Numbered from the stretch's first letter, positions 25,650 to 35,175 are shown. The stretch is 64,000 bases of DNA from M30B80 sp965656935 (GCA_965656935.1 CBFHMG010000001.1:186001-250000), one strand, 5' to 3'. Translations and numbers: made by a program. Notes: a model not told the origin generated them from the sequence alone.

Positions 25650-27668
25650 ATGACAAACCCGCTTTTGCAAGACTGGCAAACCCCGTTTGAACTGCCCCCT
25701 TTCGAGCAGATCACGGATGAGGATTTTGGACCTGCGATGGATGCAGCCCTTGAAGAGGCGCGCGCGAAGATCAAGGTGATTGCGGAACAGGCGGACATCC
25801 CGAGTTTTGCCAATACGATTGAGGCTTTGGAACAGGCGGATGGCTTGTTGGACCGCGTGGCGGGGGTGTTTTTCAATTTGGCGGGGGCAGACTCCACGCC
25901 TGCGCGCGAAGCTTTGCAGCGTGAATTTGCGCCGAAGTTTTCGGCCTTTTCCTCGGAGATCACCAATAATGAAACGCTTTGGGCGCGGATTGACGATGTG
26001 TGGCAGCGCAAGGACAGCCTTGGCTTGAGCGCGGAGCAGGAGCGGGTTCTGTACCTGACGCATCGCAGCTTTGTACGGTCAGGCGCTGCATTAAAAGGTG
26101 AGGCGCGCAGCCAGTTGACCGATGTGAAGGGCCGATTGGCCGTGTTGGGCACCCAGTTTACGCAAAACCTTTTGGCGGATGAGCGCAGTTGGTTCATGGA
26201 ACTTGAACCCGCTGATCTGGAGGGCCTGCCCGATTTCGTCGTGGCGGCCGCCCATGCCGCTGGCAAGGAAAAAGCGGTGGATGGCCCAGTTGTGACCTTG
26301 TCACGGTCTTTGATCGTGCCGTTTTTGCAGTTTTCTCCAAGGCGCGATTTGCGTGAGCGGGCCTTCAAGGCTTGGGCCGCGCGCGGTGCCAATGGTGGGG
26401 AGACGGATAACCGCGAGATCGCGGCCGAGACGCTGGCCTTGCGCGAGACGCGCGCGAAGCTTTTGGGGTATCCGAATTTTGCCGCCTATAAGCTCGAAAC
26501 CGAAATGGCAGGTCGACCCGAGGCTGTGCGTGATCTCTTGATGCAGGTTTGGGAGCCTGCAAAAGCCCAAGCCGAGGCGGATGCCGATGTGCTGACATCC
26601 ATGATGCATGCGGATGGGATCAATGGCGATCTTGAGCCATGGGATTGGCGCTATTACTCTGAGAAACGCCGCAAGGCCGAGCATGATCTGGATGAGGCAG
26701 CCCTCAAACCCTATCTGCAGCTTGATTCGATGATTGAGGCGAGCTTTGATTGTGCGGGGCGCCTCTTTGGTCTGGAATTCCGCCCCTTGGATGTCACCCT
26801 TTACCACGAAGATGCACGCGCATGGGAGGTGACGCGGGGCGGTGAGCATGTGGCCGTGTTCATCGGGGATTACTTCGCGCGCGGCTCCAAGCGCTCGGGC
26901 GCGTGGTGTTCGGCGATGCGCAGCCAGAAAAAGCTTGGCGGCGAGACACGCCCGATCGTGGTGAATGTGTGCAATTTCGCCAAAGGGGAGCCTGCGCTTC
27001 TATCCTATGATGATGCGCGCACCCTGTTTCACGAATTTGGTCATGCGCTGCATCAGATGCTCTCGGATGTGACCTATGGCTCGATCTCGGGCACCTCTGT
27101 GGCGCGGGATTTCGTGGAGCTTCCAAGCCAGCTTTATGAGCATTGGCTGGAAGTGCCCGAGGTTCTGGAAAAGCATGCCCGCCATGCGGAAACAGGCGCA
27201 CCAATGCCGGCCGATTTGCTGGAGCGGCTTTTGGCGGCGCAGACCTATGATATGGGGTTTGCAACCGTGGAATATGTGGCCTCGGCCCTTGTTGATCTGG
27301 ATTTCCATGACGGGGCCGCCCCAAGTGATCCGATGGCCGCCCAAGCCGAGACTTTGGCGCGTATTGGGATGCCCAAGGCAATCACCATGCGCCATGCGAC
27401 GCCGCAATTTGCGCATGTCTTTGCGGGTGACGGATATTCCTCGGGTTATTACAGCTATATGTGGTCGGAGGTCATGGATGCTGATGCCTTTGCCGCCTTT
27501 GAGGAAGCGGGTGGCGCGTTTGACCCTGAGATGGCCAAGAAGCTTGAGACATTCATTCTGTCAGCGGGCGGCAGCCAAGAGGCAGACGCGCTTTATACCG
27601 CGTTTCGCGGGCGCATGCCGGGTGTCGAGGCGCTGTTGAAAGGGCGTGGCTTGGATAAGGTGGCGTGA
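25650..27668 (+). CDS. M3 family oligopeptidase (oligopeptidase A / dipeptidyl carboxypeptidase type)
   Basis: Cytoplasmic zinc metallopeptidase of 672 residues that degrades short peptides. The HEFGH zinc motif (residues 461-465, within TLFHEFGHALHQML) is intact, with a downstream zinc-ligand Glu in DFVELPSQLYEHWL. The ATG at 25650 is preceded by GAAGGAGA about ten bases upstream. It stands alone on the plus strand and converges on the SH3-like gene ten bases away. PrlC and Dcp subtypes cannot be separated confidently. Confidence 0.92.
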   Translation: MTNPLLQDWQTPFELPPFEQITDEDFGPAMDAALEEARAKIKVIAEQADIPSFANTIEALEQADGLLDRVAGVFFNLAGADSTPAREALQREFAPKFSAFSSEITNNETLWARIDDVWQRKDSLGLSAEQERVLYLTHRSFVRSGAALKGEARSQLTDVKGRLAVLGTQFTQNLLADERSWFMELEPADLEGLPDFVVAAAHAAGKEKAVDGPVVTLSRSLIVPFLQFSPRRDLRERAFKAWAARGANGGETDNREIAAETLALRETRAKLLGYPNFAAYKLETEMAGRPEAVRDLLMQVWEPAKAQAEADADVLTSMMHADGINGDLEPWDWRYYSEKRRKAEHDLDEAALKPYLQLDSMIEASFDCAGRLFGLEFRPLDVTLYHEDARAWEVTRGGEHVAVFIGDYFARGSKRSGAWCSAMRSQKKLGGETRPIVVNVCNFAKGEPALLSYDDARTLFHEFGHALHQMLSDVTYGSISGTSVARDFVELPSQLYEHWLEVPEVLEKHARHAETGAPMPADLLERLLAAQTYDMGFATVEYVASALVDLDFHDGAAPSDPMAAQAETLARIGMPKAITMRHATPQFAHVFAGDGYSSGYYSYMWSEVMDADAFAAFEEAGGAFDPEMAKKLETFILSAGGSQEADALYTAFRGRMPGVEALLKGRGLDKVA

Positions 27669-27678
27669 GGGGCAGGCG

Positions 27679-28275
27679 TTATTCGAAGACTTCGTCTGGC
27701 TCCACGCCCCAGATCGCTGTTTTGGGCACCCAGCCCGAATAGCCGCCAACCTCCATCAGGCACCACTCGATCTGGCATTCGGCCAGCCGACCGATCACGC
27801 CGCGCTCGACTTGGGCGCGGGGCGATCCATCAGCGCTGGGGCGGTGCCGCAACTCGACCAGATCAACCTCAACGATTGCGGAGCGCGCGCCTGACAGCAA
27901 TGCGTAATGCATCCAGCCGCCTGCACCATCACGATCCACAACGCGCCGCCAATGGCCATGCTCGGCCACGACCATCATTGGCATGCTGCGGCGCTGGAAG
28001 ACCCAATCGATCCGATGGCTTCGCGAGGGGCCGCGCCTTGCATTGCCCGTGGAGGCATCAAGCGAGACAAAGCGGGGAATTGGGTAGCCTGTGACGGGGC
28101 CAACCCGCCGCTCGGGCGTGGCCATGGAGGCCACTGCGATATCAATCGGTGATGGCTCGGAAGCGGTGGTTTCAGGCCGTTGTTGGGGGGCGGTTGATGA
28201 CACATCTTGCGCCATGGCCGAGACAGCCATCACACCCAAAACACCCGCCAGAACCATAAGGTACACGCGCTGCAT
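27679..28275 (-). CDS. SH3 domain-containing exported protein
   Basis: 198-residue protein with a signal peptide (MQRVYLMVLAGVLGVMAVSAMA) and a Ser/Pro/Thr-rich linker, followed by a bacterial SH3-like region. RFVSLDASTGNARRGPSRSHRIDWVFQRRSMPM is typical of the SH3_4 (DUF1058) arrangement, and a second, SH3-like half ends CLMEVGGYSGWVPKTAIWGV. Such proteins often bind or sit near peptidoglycan; a role here is not known. Convergent to the M3 peptidase gene. Confidence 0.82.
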   Translation of the reverse strand: MQRVYLMVLAGVLGVMAVSAMAQDVSSTAPQQRPETTASEPSPIDIAVASMATPERRVGPVTGYPIPRFVSLDASTGNARRGPSRSHRIDWVFQRRSMPMMVVAEHGHWRRVVDRDGAGGWMHYALLSGARSAIVEVDLVELRHRPSADGSPRAQVERGVIGRLAECQIEWCLMEVGGYSGWVPKTAIWGVEPDEVFE

Positions 28276-28424
28276 TCTACTCTACCGCCTACAAATCCCG
28301 CGCGGCGTTTTTCCACCGCGTCCTAAATCTTTCATAGTCGCAGGCGCGCCTTCTTCTTGCACCTCGCCTGCGGATCAGAGAGTGTCATGAACAACGGCAA
28401 AATGCTAGCGAGGGAGAACGCGAC

Positions 28425-29411
28425 ATGCCAGGACAGCGCTTGAGTGTTGTCGTTACGCGACGGTTGCCCGAGGCGGTCGAGACGCGGATGAGCGAGCTTT
28501 TCAATGTCGAGCTGAATTCCGATGACCGCAAGATGAGCAAGGCGGAGCTTGTTTCGGCCATGCAGCGTGCGGATGTCTTGGTGCCTTGTATCACCGATAC
28601 CATTGATGCGGGCATGCTGGGGCAGGCGGGTGAGCGGCTCAAACTGATTGCAAATTACGGGGCAGGGATCGATCACATCGATGTCGCCACCGCGCGCCAG
28701 CGTGGGGTTCTGGTCACCAACACCCCTGATGTGATGACGGATGATACGGCTGATATGACGATGGCTTTGATGCTGTCGGTCTTGCGCCGAGTGCCTGAGG
28801 GCATGTCGGTGATGCAGGAAGGCCGCTGGTCGGGGTGGGAACCCACGGCCTTTATGGGCGGGCGCATCGGCGGCAAGCGCTTGGGCATTCTCGGAATGGG
28901 ACGCATCGGGCAGGCGGTTGCCCGCCGTGCATCTGCCTTTGGCATGCAGGTCCATTATCACAATCGCCGCCGCCTTCATGAGGAGATCGAGGGCGCGCTG
29001 GAGGCCACCTATTGGGAAAGCCTTGATCAGATGTTGGCGCGGATCGATGTCTTGTCGATCAATTGCCCGCATACGCCTTCAACCTTCCATTTGATGAATG
29101 CGCGTCGGTTGAAACTGATGAAGCCCTCAGCCGTGATCGTGAATACCTCGCGCGGGGAAGTGATTGATGAAAACGCATTAACGCGGATGCTGCGCGCCTC
29201 TGAATTGGCGGGTGCGGGCCTTGATGTGTTCGAGCATGGGCATGAGATCAATCCCCGTCTGCGCGAATTGCCCAATGCGGTTTTGTTGCCTCATATGGGC
29301 TCAGCCACTTTGGAGGGGCGTGTGGAGATGGGCGAGAAGGTGTTGATCAATATCAAGACCTTTGATGACGGCCATAGGCCGCCCGATTTGGTCTTGCCAT
29401 CCATGTTGTAA
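28425..29411 (+). CDS. D-2-hydroxyacid dehydrogenase (glyoxylate/hydroxypyruvate reductase-like)
   Basis: 328-residue NAD(P)-dependent dehydrogenase. The Rossmann motif is GMGRIGQAVARRASAFG (about residues 160-176). The catalytic Arg lies in NTSRGEVIDENAL, and the His of the Glu-His pair is in LLPHMGSAT near residue 290. The N-terminus VVVTRRLPEAVETRMSELFNVELN and the length resemble D-glycerate dehydrogenase / glyoxylate reductase. The start has GGGAG upstream. Confidence 0.88.
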   Translation: MPGQRLSVVVTRRLPEAVETRMSELFNVELNSDDRKMSKAELVSAMQRADVLVPCITDTIDAGMLGQAGERLKLIANYGAGIDHIDVATARQRGVLVTNTPDVMTDDTADMTMALMLSVLRRVPEGMSVMQEGRWSGWEPTAFMGGRIGGKRLGILGMGRIGQAVARRASAFGMQVHYHNRRRLHEEIEGALEATYWESLDQMLARIDVLSINCPHTPSTFHLMNARRLKLMKPSAVIVNTSRGEVIDENALTRMLRASELAGAGLDVFEHGHEINPRLRELPNAVLLPHMGSATLEGRVEMGEKVLINIKTFDDGHRPPDLVLPSML

Positions 29412-29555
29412 AGGCCCTGCCAAGGGCGGAATGAGACCGCGTGGCTGTCGATGTCGTTTTCCAGCCGATTTGCGTCGGGCGGGTGGGGCTTGGCGGGGCT
29501 CTCTCTGGCATGACAAGATCACGTCACATCCCTCTGCCGGAGCTCTGAGTCCCCG

Positions 29556-32060
29556 ATGAAAACCAATGTAAAAGCCCTTGTCGTTGGCGGCGGTGCCGTT
29601 GGCACCTCGATCGCCTATCACCTTGCACGTGCGGGTTGGGACGATGTGATGCTGCTGGAACGCGACGAGCTGACCTCGGGCTCGACATGGCATGCGGCGG
29701 GGCTGCTGCCCTTGTTCAATATGGGCTATGCCACGACCCATATTCATGACTATTCGGTCAAGTTCTACAAAACCCTCGAGGAAGAAACCGGCCTGAATGC
29801 AGGCTTTGCCGTGGTGGGCAATTTGCGGATGGCCCAAACCCAAGAGCGTATGGATGAATATATGCTCTATGCCTCCACCGCCGAGACCGTGGGCATTCCC
29901 TATGAATGGATGACGCCTGACGAGATCAAACAGCGTTGGCCCTTGGTGCGAACCGAGGATTTGAAAGGCGCGATCTATCACCCGACCGATGGCTATATTA
30001 ACCCCGCCGATGTCACCCAAGCCATGGCCAAAGGTGCCCGTCAGCGCGGTGTCACCGTTGAGCGGAAATGGCAGGTTGATGGCTATCACTGGACGGGTGA
30101 GGCATGGGAGGTCACCGTCACCAAGATGGTTGAGAAGGGCGGCAACCTGATCCCGTCCGACGAGCAGCAGGTGATTACCGCCGAGCATGTCGTGACCGCA
30201 ACAGGCAACCACGCGCAACGCACCGCGCGGCTTTTGGGGATCAAGATCCCTGCCATCCCCGTCGAGCACCAGTTTATCGTGACCGAGCCTGACCCCGCCT
30301 TGGTCGAATATCGCAATTCGGGCCAGCCTGAGCATCCTGTTCTGCGCGATGCCGATGCCAAATGGTATGTGCGCGAGGAGCGCGGCGGCTGGATTCTTGG
30401 CCCCTATGAGCGCAACGCGCCCGCGCGCTTCCTCTATGATGTGCCTGAAAGCTTCCGCGCCGATCTCTTCCCGCTTGATCTGGATCGGATCGAGGAAGAA
30501 TATATGTCGATGATCCACCGCATCCCGTCTTCCGAGACGGTGGGTTTGAAGGATGATTATAACGGCCCGATCTGCTACACGCCTGATGGTAATCCGCTTG
30601 TCGGCCCCGCACCGGGCCTGCGCAATATGTGGCTGGCCGAGGGCTTCTCCTTTGGCATCACAGCGGCGGGTGGCACGGGCTATTATCTGGCGCAATTGAT
30701 GGTCGAGGGTGAGGCCGAGATCGACATGGCCTCGCTTGATCCCAAGCGCTATGGCAGCTGGATGACCACGGAATATGCCGCGCGCAAGAATGAAGAATGC
30801 TATGAGCATGTCTATATTCTGCACCACCCCGATGAAGAACGCGAAGCCTGCCGCCCCTTGCGCACAGCCCCTGCCTATGACCGCCAAAAGGCGCTTGGCG
30901 CGCAATTTGGCTGCGTGAATGGTTGGGAACGCCCGAATTACTACGGCCCCAAAGACGCGCCCGAAAATTTTGACCACGACAGTCGCAGCTTCCGCCGTGG
31001 TGCATGGTGGGACTATGCCAAGAACGAGGCGCAAGCGATCCGTGCAGGTGCGGGTTTGATCGATGCCACCGCCTTCACCAAACATCTGGTGCGCGGTCCG
31101 GGCGCCACGGATTTCCTTGACCACTTTACCTGCAATAAACTGCCCAAGGTCGGGCGCATCAACCTGACCTATGCGCTGACCGCACATGGCACCACGCGCA
31201 CTGAATACACAATCGTGCGCTTGGCCGAGAATGAATACTACCTTGTCTCCGCAGGAGCGTGGACCGCTTACGACGCCGATTTCCTGGCGAAAGCGGCCGA
31301 AGATTTCATGGGCGAGGGCGGTGGTTATATCGACATCCATGATGTCACGACCCAATGGGGCGTTTTTGCGATCGCAGGCCCCAAGACGCGCGATATCCTC
31401 AATGAATTGGTCAAGGATGCCGAGCCCGAAACCGTGCTCAGCAACAAGCGTTTCCCGTGGCTGTCCATGCGCAATATCGAGTTGGGCATGTGCCCTGTGC
31501 GTGCGATCCGCGTGGCCTATACGGGCGAATTGGGTTGGGAATTGCACCACCCGATTGAAATGCAGAGCTACCTCTGGGACCAGCTTTTGGCAGCGGGCGA
31601 AAAGCATGGGCTAAAGCTTGTGGGCGCGCGGGCGCAGAACTGGTTGCGGCAGGAGAAATCCTATCGCGCCTTTGGCACCGAACTTGGCCGCGATGCGACC
31701 CCGCTGGAGGCGGGCCTAGACCGCTTTATCGACCTTGAAAAAGAGTTCCACGGCAAGGAAGCGATGCTGGAAACGGGCATCCGTTCCAAATGCGTGACGC
31801 TTCTGATCGACGGCCCTGAGGATGCCGACCCATGGGGACGCGAGGCGCTCTATGACGGCGAGACCAAGGTTGGGCGTCTGACCTCGGGCGGGTATTCGGT
31901 GCATTTCGGCAAACAGATTGGCATGGGCTATGTCAGGCCTGATCTGGCGGTTACTGGCACAAAGCTGAAAGTTCGGATGCAGACCAAACTCTGGGATGCT
32001 GAGGTGGTTGAAGACAGCCCCTATGACCCGACCAATGCGTCCATCCGCGTGAATGGTTAA
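29556..32060 (+). CDS. FAD-dependent dimethylglycine/sarcosine dehydrogenase-like protein with GcvT domain
   Basis: 834-residue two-part enzyme. The N-terminal DAO-type FAD domain has VVGGGAVGTSIAYHLARAG and TSGSTWHAAGL, where His46 is the position of the covalently bound flavin in dimethylglycine and sarcosine dehydrogenases. The C-terminal half is a GcvT-like aminomethyltransferase fold that passes the one-carbon unit to tetrahydrofolate (RVAYTGELGWELH, GARAQNWLRQEKSYRAFG, ending GYVRPDLA). The natural substrate (dimethylglycine, sarcosine or another N-methyl amine) is not decided by sequence. Confidence 0.88.
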   Translation: MKTNVKALVVGGGAVGTSIAYHLARAGWDDVMLLERDELTSGSTWHAAGLLPLFNMGYATTHIHDYSVKFYKTLEEETGLNAGFAVVGNLRMAQTQERMDEYMLYASTAETVGIPYEWMTPDEIKQRWPLVRTEDLKGAIYHPTDGYINPADVTQAMAKGARQRGVTVERKWQVDGYHWTGEAWEVTVTKMVEKGGNLIPSDEQQVITAEHVVTATGNHAQRTARLLGIKIPAIPVEHQFIVTEPDPALVEYRNSGQPEHPVLRDADAKWYVREERGGWILGPYERNAPARFLYDVPESFRADLFPLDLDRIEEEYMSMIHRIPSSETVGLKDDYNGPICYTPDGNPLVGPAPGLRNMWLAEGFSFGITAAGGTGYYLAQLMVEGEAEIDMASLDPKRYGSWMTTEYAARKNEECYEHVYILHHPDEEREACRPLRTAPAYDRQKALGAQFGCVNGWERPNYYGPKDAPENFDHDSRSFRRGAWWDYAKNEAQAIRAGAGLIDATAFTKHLVRGPGATDFLDHFTCNKLPKVGRINLTYALTAHGTTRTEYTIVRLAENEYYLVSAGAWTAYDADFLAKAAEDFMGEGGGYIDIHDVTTQWGVFAIAGPKTRDILNELVKDAEPETVLSNKRFPWLSMRNIELGMCPVRAIRVAYTGELGWELHHPIEMQSYLWDQLLAAGEKHGLKLVGARAQNWLRQEKSYRAFGTELGRDATPLEAGLDRFIDLEKEFHGKEAMLETGIRSKCVTLLIDGPEDADPWGREALYDGETKVGRLTSGGYSVHFGKQIGMGYVRPDLAVTGTKLKVRMQTKLWDAEVVEDSPYDPTNASIRVNG

Positions 32061-32066
32061 GACCTG

Positions 32067-32717
32067 TTAGCTCGGCTTTTCGAAGACAAGCATAAGGTTA
32101 TTGGCAGGCATCTCGATGCGGGTCAGCTGCGCAAGGCCCGCCGCGTTCAGGCGGGCCTCGATATTGCTGACATCCTTATAGCCGATCATCGGGTCCTGCG
32201 CGCGTAGGCTGGCATCGAAGGCCGCATCGCCCTCGCTGGTGGCGATCCCGCCGCGCAGGAACGGCCCGTAGATAAAGGCCACACCGCCAGTGGCCAAAGC
32301 CTGCCCGATCTCGTGCAGAATGACACCTGCTTCGCTGTCCGAGATCAGATGCAGCAGGTTCACAATCAGGACTAAATCAAACGGAGCCTCGGCTTGCGCC
32401 CACCCCGCTTTGGCCGCGTCGAGACGTTTGGGCGGCAGGATATTGGGCAGCCCCTCGGCCTCTACCCATGCTTTGATCGAGACCAGCCGCTGCGCGTCCA
32501 GATCGGTGGGGTGCCACTCGATATCTGGCATTACTGCTGCCAGATGGATCACATGCTCGCCCGTGCCCGAAGCAATCTCCAAGGCACGGCCTTGGCGCGG
32601 GGCATGCGCTTGCAGTGCCTGTGCAATCACTTCGCGGTTGCGCAGCGCCGAGGGGGCTGACATCCGCCCGTCCACCTCGGCCTCAGGGGCATCTGGCAGC
32701 TGAAGTTTGCGGCTCAC
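32067..32717 (-). CDS. DUF938 family SAM-dependent methyltransferase
   Basis: 216-residue methyltransferase of unknown substrate. It begins VSRKLQLPDAPEAEVDGRM, the standard opening of DUF938 proteins, and contains a SAM-binding motif LEIASGTGEHVIHLA, with LVLIVNLLHLIS downstream. The GTG start at 32717 overlaps the stop of the upstream oxidase gene by four bases (GTGA), suggesting coupled translation with that gene. The longer frame to 32852 is not credible, since it runs into the oxidase gene on the same strand. Confidence 0.85.
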   Translation of the reverse strand: MSRKLQLPDAPEAEVDGRMSAPSALRNREVIAQALQAHAPRQGRALEIASGTGEHVIHLAAVMPDIEWHPTDLDAQRLVSIKAWVEAEGLPNILPPKRLDAAKAGWAQAEAPFDLVLIVNLLHLISDSEAGVILHEIGQALATGGVAFIYGPFLRGGIATSEGDAAFDASLRAQDPMIGYKDVSNIEARLNAAGLAQLTRIEMPANNLMLVFEKPS

Positions 32718-33796
32718 GCGAAACGGGCAGGGGATAAGCCCGCCACGATTTCGGGTGCCAGTTCCGAAGACCGTCCCGCCACGATATCGGCCAAAAGTTG
32801 GCTGCCTGCAGGGGCTGTCTGGAAGCCGTAGCCGCCTTGCCCTGCGAACCACAGGAAAGACGGATCATCATTGGCTCGCCCGATCACCAAAGCCCTGTCG
32901 GGCGCAAAGGTGCGCAAGCCCGCCCAAGTCGAGGTGATCCGTGTGACCTCCTCGGTGACGCAGTCCTGATAGCGCGCGATCCCCTCGGCCAAGACCATAT
33001 CATCGGCCCATGCATCATGCGGGGCATCGACGGGGTCTTCCTCGGCGGGAGAGACGATCCAAGCGCCTGTATCGGGTTTGGCATACCAAGCCTCGCCTGC
33101 GCCGATCAGCATGGGCCAGCCGCTGACGTCATGACCACCAGGCGCAGGCATCCGCGCCATGGAGCGGCGCAAAGGCGAAAATCCGGGGCTTGCGACCCCC
33201 GCCATCCGCGCAATTTCATTGACCCAAGCGCCTGCCGCATTAACCAGCATGCGCGTGGTGTATTGCCCTGTCTTGGCCGTAACTTGCCAAAGCGCGCCAT
33301 CCTTGGAGATTGCGCTGACCTCAGCGCTACTAAGGATCTCGGCCCCGTTGCCACGCGCTTCTTTCACGAAATTCTGGATCAGCAAATCAGTGTCGATATC
33401 CCAAGCGGCATCATGATGGGCGGCCAGCGTCACATGATCGGGGTTGAGGATGGGCACCATGGCAATCGCCTCATCCACCGTGATCTCGTTGAGATGCATG
33501 GTTTTCACATCGCGCGCAAATTGCGCGCTATCCGCGGCACCGCCCAGAAACATCAAACCACGCGGGCTTAGCACGCCGCCATTGGCGCTCATGTGATAGT
33601 CTTTCGATGCCTTGTTCAGCTCGACCGTGACGGGATGCCCGTAATTGGCCTCGAACAAAGCCGCCGAGCGGCCTGAGGCGTGATAGGCCAACGCGCCTTC
33701 GGCCTCGAGCAGAAGAACCTTGCCAAGATGCGAAAGGCGGGCCGCCGCCGAGGTGCCCGCGATGCCGCCGCCGATAATTATGAAATCATATGTCAT
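32714..33796 (-). CDS. FAD-dependent amine oxidoreductase (DAO family)
   Basis: 360-residue flavoprotein with a dinucleotide-binding motif IIIGGGIAGTSAAARLSHLGKVLLLEAEG at the N-terminus, VNAAGAWVNEIARMAG, and the C-terminal WAGLRTFAPDRALVIGRAND and WFAGQGGYGFQTAPA typical of glycine/D-amino acid oxidases. The ATG at 33796 is the natural start; the frame extends 12 codons upstream. It is followed in a probable operon by the DUF938 methyltransferase, with a four-base overlap. The substrate is unknown; D-amino acids, glycine or sarcosine are possible. Confidence 0.85.
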   Translation of the reverse strand: MTYDFIIIGGGIAGTSAAARLSHLGKVLLLEAEGALAYHASGRSAALFEANYGHPVTVELNKASKDYHMSANGGVLSPRGLMFLGGAADSAQFARDVKTMHLNEITVDEAIAMVPILNPDHVTLAAHHDAAWDIDTDLLIQNFVKEARGNGAEILSSAEVSAISKDGALWQVTAKTGQYTTRMLVNAAGAWVNEIARMAGVASPGFSPLRRSMARMPAPGGHDVSGWPMLIGAGEAWYAKPDTGAWIVSPAEEDPVDAPHDAWADDMVLAEGIARYQDCVTEEVTRITSTWAGLRTFAPDRALVIGRANDDPSFLWFAGQGGYGFQTAPAGSQLLADIVAGRSSELAPEIVAGLSPARFA

Positions 33797-33913
33797 GGGG
33801 GAACTGCTGCATGCTGGCGGGGGGAGTTTCAAGGGGGCAAACCCAACATTCGTGTCACGGCAGCGAAGGGCTGGTCTTGAGGTCAGAATGACGGATGCAG
33901 CGACTATCCAAAT

Positions 33914-33991
33914 TGCCCGTGCAAAGCACGGGCAGCGCCCGAACCGCCCCCACGGGGCGGGCGCTTCTCGCCCTCCCCTCGGTTCGGGCGC
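33914..33991. repeat. Nested palindromic element in intergenic region (candidate dispersed repeat)
   Basis: A stem of TGCCCGTGC with GCACGGGCA (33914-33922 / 33926-33934, loop AAA) is followed by 12-base arms at 33935-33946 and 33980-33991 (GCGCCCGAACCG and its complement), with an inner CCGCCCC/GGGGCGG pair at 33944-33950 and 33954-33960. The structure lies between the BMP protein gene and the oxidase gene. Sequence of this kind recurs between genes in Rhodobacterales as I recall, but this window alone does not show that it is repeated. Confidence 0.6.
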
Positions 33992-34040
33992 GATGCGCTT
34001 CGTCCCGCACAGCTGCCCTCGGTCCAGCCTATAGACGCCG

Positions 34041-34073
34041 CAAAAAGAAAAGGCCCACCAATGGCGGGCCTTT
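34041..34073 (-). terminator. Terminator of the xdh/BMP-importer operon
   Basis: On the minus strand an AAAGGCCC/GGGCCTTT stem (34066-34073 with 34049-34056) is followed by TTCTTTTTG. It starts about 22 bases after the BMP gene stop codon and closes the long operon that starts at xdhA. Confidence 0.75.
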
Positions 34074-34095
34074 CCAAAACGCTATCCAGTCAGGA

Positions 34096-35175
34096 TCAGT
34101 TTGGGATATCGCCTGTGATGCCCTCAACGTAGAAATCCATGCCGAGCAAGGTGCCGTCATCGGCTGTTTCGCCCTCGGCCAGCCAGACCGAGCCGTCTTG
34201 GCGGTTGATCGGGCCAGTGAAGGAATGCACCTCGCCTGCCGCGATCGCCTCCATCAATGCCGTTGCCGAGGCGCGGACCTCTTCGGGGATGGTCTCGGTC
34301 ATCTCGCCGATGGCGACCATGCCTTCGGCAATGCCTTCCCAGACATCGGATTGCTCATAGGTGCCGTTCATCGCTTCACCGACGCGGCGCACGTAATAGG
34401 GGGCCCAATCATCGATGATCGAGGAGACGCGTGGCGCAGGGGCGAATTGATACATATCCGAGGCTTGGCCAAAGGAGATGATGCCCGCTTCCTGTGCAAC
34501 GGTTTGGGGCGCGGTCGAGTCGGTGTGCTGCATGATCACGTCTGCGCCTGCATCGATCAAAGCTTGGGCGGCATCGGCTTCGGCGGCGGGGTCAAACCAT
34601 GTGAAGGCCCAAACGATGCGCATTTCCACATCAGGGTTCACGGCTTTGGCCGCCAGATAAGCCGAGTTGATGCCGCGGATCACTTCGGGGATCGGGTAGG
34701 ATGCGATATAGCCGATGACATTGCTCTCGGTCATATGGCCCGCGATATGGCCGATGACGGAACGGCCCTCATAGAAACGCGCCGAATAGGTCGAGACGTT
34801 ATCATGGTCGCGGCGATAGCCGGTGGCATGCTCGAAATAGACATCGGGGAACTGGCCCGCAACATTGTTGGTCGGGTCCATATAACCAAAGGACGTCGTG
34901 AAGATCATATCGGCACCGTTAAGCACCATCTGGGTCATCACACGCTCGGCATCGGCGCCTTCGGGTACGGCTTCCACGAATGTGGTTTCAACGGCATCGC
35001 CATAGGCTTCTTCTACGGCCAAGCGGCCCTGATCATGCTCATAGGTCCAGCCGAGGTCACCGACCGTGCCAACATAGATAAAGCCGACCTGAAACGGGTC
35101 GTCTTGAGCAGCGGCGCTGCCTGCAAGGCCGATGGCCAGCGCGGCCGAGGCAAGAAGTTTCGTCATGGTTTTCAT
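34096..35175 (-). CDS. BMP family ABC transporter substrate-binding protein (with xdh operon)
   Basis: 359-residue periplasmic binding protein with signal peptide MKTMTKLLASAALAIGLAGSAAAQ, then FQVGFIYVGTVGDLGWTYEHDQGR. The BMP/Med fold is clear (PEGADAERVMTQMVLNGADMIFTTSFGYMDP). It belongs to a different branch from the 331-residue BMP protein at 2.3-3.3 kb. It is the last gene of the cluster that begins with xdhA, separated from the permease by 48 bases. The context suggests a purine (xanthine, hypoxanthine or nucleoside) substrate, by inference. Confidence 0.9.
   Translation of the reverse strand: MKTMTKLLASAALAIGLAGSAAAQDDPFQVGFIYVGTVGDLGWTYEHDQGRLAVEEAYGDAVETTFVEAVPEGADAERVMTQMVLNGADMIFTTSFGYMDPTNNVAGQFPDVYFEHATGYRRDHDNVSTYSARFYEGRSVIGHIAGHMTESNVIGYIASYPIPEVIRGINSAYLAAKAVNPDVEMRIVWAFTWFDPAAEADAAQALIDAGADVIMQHTDSTAPQTVAQEAGIISFGQASDMYQFAPAPRVSSIIDDWAPYYVRRVGEAMNGTYEQSDVWEGIAEGMVAIGEMTETIPEEVRASATALMEAIAAGEVHSFTGPINRQDGSVWLAEGETADDGTLLGMDFYVEGITGDIPN

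Noticed and set aside
29301..31607. A 768-codon open frame on the minus strand opposite the dimethylglycine dehydrogenase-like gene
   Set aside because: It is antisense to a gene with clear motifs over its full length; long antisense frames are common in GC-rich DNA and this one shows no domain.
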